Positions 54,428-64,000 of a stretch of 64,000 nucleotides of DNA are shown piece after piece. The stretch lies in the NCBI RefSeq assembly GCF_027580225.2, contig NC_073353.2:36305001-36369000 (forward strand), written 5' to 3'. The first letter of the stretch is position 1, and the number at the start of each line of letters is the position of its first letter. This DNA is from Misgurnus anguillicaudatus (lineage: Eukaryota > Chordata > Actinopteri > Cypriniformes > Cobitidae). The position numbers and the translations under genes are program-made. The notes under the pieces were generated by a model, which was not told where the DNA came from, made no database searches, and was given only the letters and a program-made list of their open reading frames with translations.

Positions 54428-54721
54428 CTGACTGAGATGAGAGAGAGAGAGAGAGACAGATAGTGAAACAAAAATAGAGTGAGATATAGAGAGTAAGACA
54501 CTGCAAAGAGCCAAAGAGAGAGTAGAGACAGAGATGGAGTGAGACAAAAAGATAAGAGTGGCACGACTAAGAGACAGAGCAGTGAGAAAGACAGAGATGT
54601 GTGAAAGAGATGGACAGAGAAAGAGTGACGAGATAAGAAAACAGAAAGTGAGAAAGACAGTGAACACATTTTAAGATTAAGAGTGAGACAGATAGTGAGT
54701 GAGAGACTTTTTGTGAGTAAG

Positions 54722-55438
54722 AGATTAAGAGAGAGAAATAGTCGAAATCAAAATAAAGTGAGACTGAAGAATTGTTGAGTAAGATCATCTGTGTGCGTGC
54801 ACGTAAGCGCTGGAGAGAGCGACGCTTCGAAAGCATTTAGCTTAGAGTAAGTCAATGGGAGAGAGAGAGACACAGTTAAGAAGTGGCCAAACGACATCAA
54901 GAGTTTTTCCTATTTAAGCATGAGAAACGAGCAGAGATGGCGTGAGTACAAAATAAAACGTAGCGCTTTTCTAAGCAGATTTAGAGACAGAAAGTGACAC
55001 TATCATTGTATGGCGTAATAGCACTTTTGGGAGTACTTCGACTCGGCGCAGTAACACCCTCCCTCTCCCATTATGAGAGTGAGAAGGGGAAGCGGACTTT
55101 TCAGGCGAGTCGAAGTACTCCCAAAAGTGCTATTACGCCATAAAATATAGTTCCTCTTTTAAATCCGCTTGGAAAAGTGCTGCGTTTTATTTTGTACCAC
55201 CAAGCTTGCTCGTGTGACTGCTCGTCTTGGATGGGAGGGGCGTTGATGTGTTTGGTCACTTCTAACTTTGTCTCTGAATGGTACCAATTGAATGAATGGG
55301 GCTAAGCTAAATGCTATCGATGCGTCGCAGCGCGCTCCAGCGCTTACGTGCACGCACACAGATGATAGAGGGATGTATCAACAATTCTTAGTTAAGGTAA
55401 TAACATATTTTAATATTGAAAATTAGTAGACTATTCCT
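54722..55438. mobile_element. Fold-back element FB1, copy 2, left arm overwritten by GAGA sequence
   Basis: The right arm (about 55050-55438) is intact and ends at TTAA (55439-55442). The left arm (54722-55015) keeps landmarks of FB1 (CATCTGTGTGCGTGCACGTA, AAAACGTAGCGCTTTTCTAA), but between them FB1 bases are replaced by GAGA/GTGA-like runs. Confidence 0.75.
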
Positions 55439-55442
55439 TTAA

Positions 55443-56385
55443 CCAAACTATTAGTATTAGCTTTAAATCTCCCTATTGATTTTCCTTCATTAACCAATTA
55501 CCTACTGAACCGAAACCTCAACCACAAAACTGCAACACAACCCAAACCATTGCACACATAAAAAAATACACTATCAAAAACGACTTGAGATGGCCTACTG
55601 TGTGTGGATAAATGAGCACCAGCAGCTGTGTAATAAGTTTTCTGTAATAGACATTACTGATCAGTTTGGTGTTGGAGTTTGCTAACGCGCAACCACCCGC
55701 TGAGCACTAACAATGAGACAGATGCAAGCGGGTGTTAATGTCGGCGTATTGCAGGGGTTGAGAGATGCAGTTTGGGTAAAATTGCATTCATTAAAGCCTG
55801 GAGAAAACCGTTCTGTTATGGGTGTGTGACTACATGCGCAGTGAAGACCGCCCATATCATAGCAGGATACCCCAAAACCACAAATAAACTCTAAAGGAAC
55901 CAGACCTTAACTACCAGTTCGTATATGTACCACACTAAAGATTGTTTTTCTATGCTCGGTAGGTCTGATGAAACTCTCCACTGTGAAACCAAGGTTTCCA
56001 TTTCAGTTCCTTCAGAGTGCAAAACATTACATCCATCTTTGAAGAAAAAAAGTGGTTTCATGAGACCACTACTTCAATTCCTAATAAAACTATGGACATC
56101 TTGTAAAACTTGATTTTGAAAACAAAAATATATTTAAATCTTTAAAATGTTTGCATTGTGACTGATCTTAAAGCTGCTTAACTCAGTTAAAGGCAAAATG
56201 ATGTATTTTCTGGCTGAATGACCGGCATGCCGGTACAAAACAATACATTTAAAGCGCTCGCTCTAAACGTCCATCCCTTTCAGCCTCGGTTTGAAATCAA
56301 CATGGCGGCTTATTTAATATAAAACGTATTGTACAGTAGACCACCGCTATACACAGTGGTGCATATGAAAGCGAGAAAGTCTTAC
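55443..56385. other. hdac4 intron 3' of exon 1
   Basis: Unique sequence; no exon or named repeat seen. Confidence 0.4.
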
Positions 56386-56493
56386 CCTCAGCTCTCCAGA
56401 TGCCACCTTAAAGACCAGATCGACCACAGAGCCCACAGCCAGACGAGCAGCGCTGGAGGAGTGTACTTCATTCCAGATAGTGTCACTATCAAC
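56386..56493 (-). CDS. hdac4: hdac4 coding exon 1 of 10 in window (start of catalytic-domain part)
   Basis: This is the most 5' exon of the deacetylase visible here. It is 108 nt, exactly 36 codons, beginning [13 protein letters not shown] and ending [10 protein letters not shown]. It is bounded by an AG acceptor (56494-56495) and a GTAAGA donor (56380-56385). The sequence matches the class IIa segment just after the zinc-binding Cys of human HDAC4 (C751), so by alignment it starts at about residue 756. In vertebrates the protein is a nucleocytoplasmic corepressor that binds MEF2 and recruits the SMRT/NCoR-HDAC3 complex. The exon carrying the preceding Cys-Gly-Gly motif was not found up to 64000, so the gene continues upstream of the window. 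Paralogues hdac5, 7 and 9 are less likely because the C terminus is HDAC4-like. Confidence 0.95.
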
Positions 56494-56677
56494 CTGATGA
56501 GACACACAAACAAGTCCTGTTACATTTTGAGTTGACATGCTGTGCTCACTGTCTTGTTCAAATACCAAGAATTTGGGCAAGCAAGCTTATATGTGAGAGG
56601 AACAGATTGCACACGCTGTCCTGAAACACACACGCTCTCAATCTCAAGTATAGCGGTGGGAAATGTAATTATATTTA

Positions 56678-57573
56678 CAGGGTTCCCACACCTTAGTTAA
56701 CTTCAAATTCAAGGACCTTTCAAGGACTTTTCAGGTCCAATACCCTCCAATTCAAGGACTAAATGTGTGGACACATTTCATGTGAGAGCAAGGTTACATT
56801 GTGTTATCTTTTAAAGGAACTGTATGTAGGATTGTGGCCAAAACTGGTATTGCAATCACAAAACTTGTGGCTAAAACCGGTACTGCAATCACACAACTGG
56901 TGGCCAATACACAAAATGACAACATAAACATCAGTTGAGGGCTGCAACTCCACTTTTTTTTAAAACAAGTATTTAAAATGAAAATTATTTCTTAATGTCT
57001 AGTGACATATTCAGGGCCATTTTATGATTAATTGATATACATTTCTTACATACTGTTCCTTTAAGTTACATTGTTATAGTTCCCTTTCGATGGAACTGAC
57101 GCTGCGTCACTGCGGTGACACTTTGGGGACGCCTCCAAGTGTGTCTGAATGTGTATATCAAATTCAACCAATGGTGAGGTTTAACAACAAAGACAGGGTG
57201 GCGCTATCTGAAATATTGCCAAAAGCGGCATTACAGGGACACAGGAAGTATGGCAAGGGAGACTCAGTGTCTTGTCCCTTCTCAGGGAGACGTTTTCATG
57301 TGTCAAACACAACTATGCAAAAAAGCATTTTGGTATGAATCAACATTCGCATGCGGAAGATATAAGCATTTAAAGCAAACAGTTTAGTCTAGTCAAAAAA
57401 GTCTAGAATTTTTATGATATTATCCTACACTACACAGGGAATAATATGGATTTTTTTCCCAGAAAACTTCTTGCATAAAATAGATTCAAGCACTTTCAAT
57501 GACCTGTATCTATGTATGCATATTTTCAAAAACCTCACCAACTTTCAAGTATTTCAGGGACCCGTGTCAACCC
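56678..57573. mobile_element. hAT-like element with CAGGGTTCCCACACC ends, carrying inner insertions
   Basis: Begins CAGGGTTCCCACACC and ends GGGACCCGTGTCAACCCTG. An inverse copy of the 35192-35465 element lies inside at 56812-57063, followed by another foreign piece (57070-57310) starting GTTCCCTTTCGATGGAACTG. Confidence 0.65.
56812..57063 (-). repeat. Dispersed element, inverse copy of 35192-35465
   Basis: Begins AAAGGAACTGTATGTAGGAT and ends CATACTGTTCCTTTAAG. Confidence 0.8.
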
Positions 57574-58116
57574 TGTATTAAGTGGGCTGAATTGATCCGA
57601 TGATGACACAAATGGTCACATTTCTGTCTGTTATAAATTTTTTCATCAATATTTGCTATATAATTTTTTTCTATATCCTGTTTTTGTGATAAAATGCTTT
57701 TTGTAGCACTGTTAAAACTGCTATAGAGATAAATTTAATTATGTTTGTTTGGCTTGGCCCTCTGCTGCGTGCGAGCCAAGAACAGATATAGTAACAAAAC
57801 TCCCATCCAAATTACTGAATAAGGATTCATTAAGAAAAGTATTACATGGAAAGGTTTTCTAGCAATTTTTAGAAAATAAAAATATATCTATAGAAGTTCT
57901 CATATCTTTTTTTATGCATTAAAGAGGTCATATGATGCGCTTTTATGCATTACTTTGTCTTTGGGGTGTTAATAGCTGTTTGTGCACATAGAAGATCTGT
58001 AAAGTCTCAAACTCAAAGATATATCTCATCCACACATTTTCCTTAAATGCCTCATTCAAACACTCCCCCACAAATCTACGTCACTGTGGGAAGATTTGCA
58101 CAACACCGCCTAAATG
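57574..58116. other. hdac4 intron, AT-rich, with a short repeat at its end
   Basis: A GAGGTCATATGATGCGCTTT segment at 57925-57944 begins what looks like another dispersed fish repeat, running to about 58115. Nothing coding. Confidence 0.4.
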
Positions 58117-59260
58117 TGACCACAAAACTAGTCGTAAGTCGCATGGGTATTTGAAGAGTTTGGTTCCAAAACGCGATAAACTACATAAAAAATAGTTACC
58201 GCCAAAATCAGTATTGTATCAGGTCAATATTAAAAAGTCAATTCTTAATTTTTTGCAAAATCCAATATCCGTCGTGTTATTCTGTCATCTTTTTTCCCTT
58301 TTTCCCAAACCACAACAAACACCAGTCCTCCTTCATAGCAGAATGCAATAAATCCGCCTAACCAATCAAAGCGCACCATTTCACGCATTGTAAACATTAA
58401 TGGCTTTGCTTTGAATACACACGGAATCGTTTTCCTCATCTACTTTGTACTTCGTGATCAACAAACAAACAAAATAAAATAATACAGTGATGTCATTGAT
58501 AAACCTGTGGTGGTTTTCTGTGGCAGTGAAGAAAAGTAAGCCATCAAAATCGAATAATTTACGTGAGAGGCACTCGGGTGTTGGAAAAATGTCGGCTGTT
58601 GCTTGTTCTCACACGACAGCATCAAGCTTCTGTCATGCTAACACATTGACCCCAGCAGATCTTATGAAAAACTTTACATTTTTTTACTCGAAGTCAACGA
58701 AAATCAAGCAGGACCAAAACATTTTACAGCTGAACGATGTCCCAAGGATGACAGCAGCAATGACAGTGTTTTAATAAGACAAAGTAAGTGTTTTGATTAA
58801 TGCCATTAATGTTTATTTTTTTTAAATCAGTGTATACCACTAGTCAACTAAATGAATATAACATGGCAAAGATGAATGCACATTTATATTTTGATTCAAG
58901 TGATTTATAGCATTTTGAAAAAATTGGTGGTAAAAATAATCAGTTTTTATAATAAATCTTAGAAAATCAAATTATGGATTTGAATTTTTAATGTTATTAT
59001 AACCTAAAGATGCTATGTGAAAGTTTGTAACAGAAAATAGTGGTTTTCACCTTGTCACTTTCTTACCCAAATTAGTCAAAATGGATATATTCCGTTTTGG
59101 AACCAAACTGTTCGTTTGTAGAAAAAGCTAAAAATATATTTCATCGGTCAAAATTGTACATTTTTCTTTTATGCCAAAATCCTTAGTTTATTATGTAAAG
59201 ATCATGTTCCATGAAGATATTTAGTAAATTTGCTACCGAAAATATATCAAAACTTTAGTT
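58117..59260. repeat. Palindromic MITE (GACCACAAAAC type) interrupted by family J
   Basis: The MITE left end (TGACCACAAAACTAGTCGTA) stops at about 58149 and resumes at about 59114 (TGTAGAAAAAGC..., later GTAAAGATCATGTTCCATGA). The family J element fills the gap. Confidence 0.75.
58149..59113 (+). repeat. Family J exon-bearing element, copy 4, with the best-preserved reading frame
   Basis: Begins TATTTGAAGAGTTTGGTTCC and ends GTTTTGGAACCAAACTG. An open frame at 58487-58774 encodes MSLINLWWFSVAVKK, then HTTASSFCHANTLTPADLMK, then SKSTKIKQDQNILQL; it is shifted near its 3' end. The segment ends in GACAAAGTAAGTG. Confidence 0.8.
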
Positions 59261-61130
59261 TTGTAGGTGGATGCAGCAAAATCGCAAACAAAATTGGCCA
59301 GAAACTCGCCTATAACTCGGCGCACTTTGTGATGTTGCTAAAATTTCTCAATTTGTTCATAATTTGATTACATTAAAATCTAGTTTACAAGGTCAAGGAC
59401 AATAAAATTTGGAATAATACTATACAATATCTTTAATATGCTATAGACGGTATACACAAATGTTTACATTTTCTGGGGTTTTCTTGTTCGTCTTTAATGT
59501 AAAGCAGTTTTTTAAAAATGCAACATTGTAAAAATGTGACATTTAAAATATTCAAAACCCAGTTCTTTGCTCAGTAAGCTACGTCTCTGTGTTTTCTCAC
59601 TGCTGACAGGTCTGTGACAGACTACACGTGAGAAGTGAGATGTTTGTTTTAGCCGGCACCACAGTGGGACGGCAAACACACCCATAGGGTTCATACACGG
59701 CACAGTACGCAAAGCTTTCACACTGAATGGTCCGCAAACACCGTCTTTTATACTAACCTCATTTCCACATGGTAGTTTGATTGCCGAACAAGCAGGAAGG
59801 GCTATGCTGTTCAAGCTTCAAGATTGACACACAAAATCAACTACACACAAAGGGCCACGCACAGCATACCAAAAGAAAAGAGCCATTACAGAGAAGATGT
59901 GCATGCTGGGAGTTTGCTCAACAGGGTGAGAACGGGCATTTATTCTGTAACACGAAAGGTAAATAGTGTAGGAAGAGACATGGCTAGGATAGGGGGAGGT
60001 CCCAGAATGCTTAGAGACAGAAAACAGCCATTCATAAGAAATCACTGATTATGCAACCACACGACTGCCCTAAAGCCTGTAATTACTGCAAGAACACACA
60101 CATACACATCTCTACACACACAAACACACACATATACGCTAATAGTTCAGCACATTGGACTTAAATGGGGTCATGGGTAAAATACAGAATAATTCATGAA
60201 GCGTAAACTACCGGGTCTGCAGAATAACAGGTGTTCAAAGTACAAAACATAAGACAGGCATCACTATATAGCTCATAATTAGGGTCGTGCATCTGAACAA
60301 ACCCTGTGACCCCAAAATTAAACTTTGCCATGTGACACATCCTACGCCCTTAAATAAGAATAATGGTCAAAAATAGTCCCTAGCTGTCACTACTTTCAAA
60401 AAGTACACCTTTGCACCTAAATAGTTAATATTAATAACTTAGAGGTACATATTGGTACCAAAGATTGCATATTAATACCATTAAATGTTTATTTTGCTAA
60501 CAAATGTAAATGCTAGATATTAGGACCTTTGTAAAGGATACTCCTCCAGTGCAAGCTTAAGTCAATTTTTTACAATTTTTTTTCTGACAGTGATACCTCA
60601 AATATTGTGTCTTGCTAAGCAGATGTATTTTTATTTCCTAAGCAGTAAGACTTATTTTTTACCTGAAATAAATAAAACGGTCCAATTTCATAGAGTGGAC
60701 TATGGGGGAAAGGAGGAAACGCGTCATATCTAGAGACCAGAATGTCACAGAAACCTGTGGATGGGCTCCTTAAACTTGGTCCAGTTTAAGATCCATCTAA
60801 CAACCATTTAGGACACCACAGGAACCACACAACACATCTACAATCCCCTAAACATAGTGCTGGTAGGTTTTGCCTAGGGGTAGAGAATGTAGACATATTA
60901 TACAGGAATTCACATGCAAAGTCATTTCAGAGAATTGTTTATAATAACCACATTATAAATGTTAGAAATGTATTGCTGAAACGCGTTACTGTGAACTATG
61001 TAGTACTGAATTGTATAGTTATACAGTTAAACCATTTTTCCACATTTCTGTGCACACTGGAGCCACCGAGCATGGCCCCGCCCCTAACATAACACACGCA
61101 TCCATTCAGGTTGTAACGTATTTGAAAGTT
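59261..61130. other. hdac4 intron, mostly unique sequence
   Basis: Includes a short dispersed repeat at about 60370-60480 (GCACCTAAATAGTTAATATT, GGTACATATTGGTACC) related to 22370-22440, and a piece at 61049-61110 shared with 25130-25200. A minus-strand frame at 59512-59814 superficially resembles the missing upstream exon (see rejected). Confidence 0.45.
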
Positions 61131-61914
61131 AAAGGAAAACACCACCGTTTTTTTAATATTTTACTATGTTCGTACCTCAACTTAGACAAATTCATACATA
61201 CCTATCTTTTTTCAATGCATGCACTTAATCTTGTACAGTGTGTTGTGAATGTGTTAGCATTTAGCCTAGCACCATTTATTCCTTTTAACAACAGACACAT
61301 TTGAGGCGTCAAATTTGCGTCTACCGCGTCTAGTTTGCCAGTTGAACATTTTGAGTTTACTCACTTCATTTGCGTGTGAAATTCTATTCATCGAGACATT
61401 TACGCAAAAAATTCACGTTATGGGAGGGGCTTCTGTGACTTCGCTCGCTTTCTGTAATCACGTCACTACTAGACGTGATTACAGGAAGCATTACGGTGCA
61501 ATTTTCCACCAAAGTTCATCCAAGTATACCTCAATTGCGCCGCAAGACCTCCAGACGTGCGTCAACGCGTCTTCACATTGACTTAACATTGAAATCACTC
61601 GCGCATGACGCCTCTATCGCGGCTGGTGTGAACGCATCATTAGGATCCAAACAGGGATGAATTTAGAAGCCACCAAACACTTCCATGTTTTCCCTATTTA
61701 AAGACTGTTACATGAAGAGTTACACAAGTAAGTATGGTGGCACAAAATAAAACATGGCGATTTTTTAAGCGGATAAAAATGCTAACACATTAACAACGCG
61801 CTGTACAAAGATTAAGTGCACGCATTTAAAAAAAGATAGGTGTGTATTAATTTGTCTACGTTGAGGTAAGAACATAGTAAAATATTGAAAAACTGGTGTT
61901 TTCCTTCAAAAGAG
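61131..61914. mobile_element. Fold-back element FB2, short copy
   Basis: The left end AAAGGAAAACACCACCGTTT and right end ACTGGTGTTTTCCTTC are inverse. The arms share AAGATTAAGTGCACGCAT / its inverse and CACTTCCATGTTTTCCCTAT with the long copy at 46913-48424. Confidence 0.75.
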
Positions 61915-63298
61915 ATGGGAGCTTTCCCGTGAGTGGGCGTGGTTTCAGATCTGACAGCGGACACACCCCCAGCGTTTGAGAGCAGAACATTTTTATTTAC
62001 TTTGTGTTTTTTAATCATATAAATTTGGCCAGGTGGTTAATAACACATTTTTCTGTGGTGTGACAAACTGAGAACACATTTAATATCAGACTTCAATCGC
62101 TATTTTTAAACAGCGTTTCACTAATTTTACTATAAGCACTACACATTAAGTTCAATTCTCATTAGTTGAGAAACTTTGTGCATTTATCACCAGGAAAACT
62201 AGTAAGAGCAATACGATTCATAATGATGCCCCAGTCACCAGAACATAACCGTTTCTTTAATACCTAAAAACTTCATTGTACAGAATAACCTGTTTCTCAG
62301 TGACAATTACACAAACGCTCACGTTGAGCATCTCCAGCCGACTGCCAATAAAATCCCTTTTCCTTTTTACGACACGCTCTACTTGCATCGCAGTTTTCTA
62401 TAAACCTCCCGTGAACATTGAAGTAATTTCTGTTTAAGAGCTGCAAACATTCAAGCAGAAGGAATATTAGGACGGTCTACGTCTCTTGTGAGGTGGTAAG
62501 TGATGCACTTAACAAAACAACAAGATGAAATGAGACAGCGGGGGAAAGTAAGAAATCTGGAAATCTTCGGCAGCAGTCTGAAGGAATTTAACCAGCTCAG
62601 GGTTTCCCTTAACATACATCTTATCCATCCATTTATCAATGGCATGACTGTTTAATGGCATTGTGGCAAACCTCCCGTCTTTTCAAGCCTTGCCAAAAAT
62701 TACTGCATTTATGAGAGAAAACCCAAATTGAAAAATCAATTGAAAACCAGAACAAGAATAAGCTGGGGCAGATAGAGAGAGATAGAGAGAGCTAATGAAA
62801 CAAAAGTGTGAGAACACAAGAAGGTAATTTAGGGTTCGCTGAGTTCGTGGACATTCAAGGCTCAGTCCAGACATTTGTGAATGCATATACAGGTATGACT
62901 TTATAAAATAGTAAAATATATAACAATGGCTCTGTTTTAAAATCGAGCCAGCTTTAGTGTAGGCAGCATCCTAACCTAACTGGAACTCAAAAGTGACTGA
63001 TTTAAAATGCTTCACAGTTTGTCTCAATTATGTACCACTACCACCACCAATCTAGCATCTTTTGACACAAAATGTATCTTTATTAAAGGCACAATATGTA
63101 GGATTTTCACCACTAGAGGTTGCTATTTCATAATTACACAACATCAAATGTGAAGCTTAAAGAGATAGTTCACCCAAAAATAAAAATAATGTTGTTCCAA
63201 ACTCGTAAGACTTCATCTTCAGAACACAGTTTAATATTTGTTTTATATTTAGTCCGAGAGCTTTCTGACCTTCCATTAAAAATGTATGTACGGTATAC
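61915..63298. other. hdac4 intron, mostly unique sequence
   Basis: I see no exon. A half of a common MITE arm (AGATAGTTCACCCAAAAATA) lies at about 63162. Confidence 0.4.
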
Positions 63299-64000
63299 GG
63301 GTGATTCTCACGAAACCATTGAAACACCACGGGACTAATGATTTTAGCTTTAAAATGTGTAATATAGTAACATTAAAAAGCATCAGAATTAACACAATAC
63401 TGTGTTCTACCTTGCACAATGTGTGATTTCAACATAAGAATTTATAATTGTAAATTTTATCTCATTTTCTGCTGAAATTCTCATTACCGCAATGTGTCCG
63501 GCTGTGTTTGAACATGCGTTATGTTGTAATTTAATCAAATTAACACAAAAATATTAAGAAAAAAAAATAAATGAATGTTTTGCTAGACTACTTTAGATGA
63601 CAGAAAAATATTTACTGAATATTCATGTATAATAATAATGAAGAAAAATTAGAAAAATTATGTGTCCATGCCTGATGTTCTCATCCTCCGCAACACTTTT
63701 TGAGAACAGTTTAAGCACACATACAGATTTTTAATAAAGTTTGATTTTGAGTGACCAAGCACATGGACCAGTTACTTCAAGATGGCTACCAGGTAAGATC
63801 TTTTTTTACAGTTAATTTGAAATATTGTCTTGTCAGAATGCTTACACGACATTTTGATTATCATTACCGCAACAAATGCTTATTAAATGTTAATTTAATT
63901 AATAGAAGCATAATACTTTGATTTTAAATGCATGTGCAGAATCTCCAAATTATGTTCTTTCAGGTTTGTCATGTAATTTTGAAAATATGTCAGTGTTGAT
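63299..64000. repeat. TIR element with GGGTGATTCTCAC end, copy 2, cut by the window edge
   Basis: Begins GGGTGATTCTCACGAAACC. It carries CATTACCGCAA motifs and CAAGATGGCTACCAGGTAAG (inverse of the motif near 38380). The right end lies outside the window. Confidence 0.65.

Larger units (their letters stand above)
51718..54770. repeat. GAGA/GTGA satellite (about 3 kb) with long internal duplications
   Basis: Made of GAGA, GTGA and GTGAGTGA tracts mixed with short spacers. The stretch running from AAATAGATGGACAGAGAGTG or its variant through GTGCAATGAAGAGAGTGAGA occurs at about 52585-52680 and again about 515 bp further on at 53101-53200. A GACGCTGCGA plus AACCAAAGAGTGAG block follows each. The minus-strand frames of up to 564 residues (Ser/Leu/His-rich) are satellite translations. 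Confidence 0.93.

Noticed and set aside
59512..59814. Minus-strand frame with LPCGN and GVFAVPLWCR, at first sight like the exon that precedes [10 protein letters not shown] in HDAC4 (SVFVRLPCGGVG)
   Set aside because: The Cys-Gly-Gly part is in a different frame from the rest, there is no GT donor at the proper place, and the remaining residues do not match. The true exon is most likely beyond 64000.

Overview
The window is a stretch of teleost fish nuclear DNA, most likely from a cypriniform (carp, minnow or loach relative). The grounds are one vertebrate gene with exons of normal size split by GT-AG introns, tRNA-headed SINEs with an L2-type tail, very many palindromic MITEs of kinds common in cyprinid genomes, hAT-type insertions, and long simple-sequence satellites. 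There is no bacterial or viral gene, no CRISPR array and no operon.

The only protein-coding gene I can support is the 3' (catalytic) part of hdac4, a class IIa histone deacetylase, on the minus strand. Ten coding exons run from 56493 down to the stop codon at 4974-4976. Joined, they give 990 nt, or 329 residues, that align without gaps to human HDAC4 from about residue 756 to the C terminus at 1084 (numbers from knowledge of the human protein). The zinc ligands (equivalents of D840, H842, D934), the tandem His (H802/H803), the class IIa His in place of Tyr (H976), the C-terminal export-signal region and the acidic tail are all visible. The N-terminal MEF2/14-3-3 half, the promoter and the exon with the Cys that precedes this part lie beyond 64000. 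Most junctions are canonical. One intron starts with GC (44452), and the last intron has no GT donor at the expected place.

Layout: 1-2.3 kb, TIR elements, one carrying a TTAA-flanked insert; 2.3-5.0 kb, hdac4 3' UTR and flank plus the terminal exon; 5.2-7.1 kb, MITEs; 7.6-8.1 kb, two exons; 9.6-10.2 kb, a SINE and an exon-bearing repeat; 11.7-14.2 kb, GATA/GACA satellite; 15.8-17.2 kb, an exon-bearing repeat next to a SINE split by a MITE; 18.4-20.1 kb, a 56-bp minisatellite; 20.4-22.2 kb, two exons; 22.4-26.8 kb, MITEs; 29.8-34.7 kb, nested transposons including a solo LTR with perfect target duplication; 38.1-41.8 kb, more nested elements; 42.3-44.6 kb, two exons; 45.1-48.8 kb, large fold-back elements; 49.1-51.2 kb, two exons; 51.7-54.8 kb, a GAGA/GTGA satellite; 54.8-55.4 kb, a second fold-back copy; 56.4 kb, one exon; 56.7-64 kb, more MITEs and repeats. 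The introns are therefore built largely from layered transposon insertions and tandem arrays.

All calls come from reading the sequence. Element names describe termini and target-site patterns and are not database assignments.
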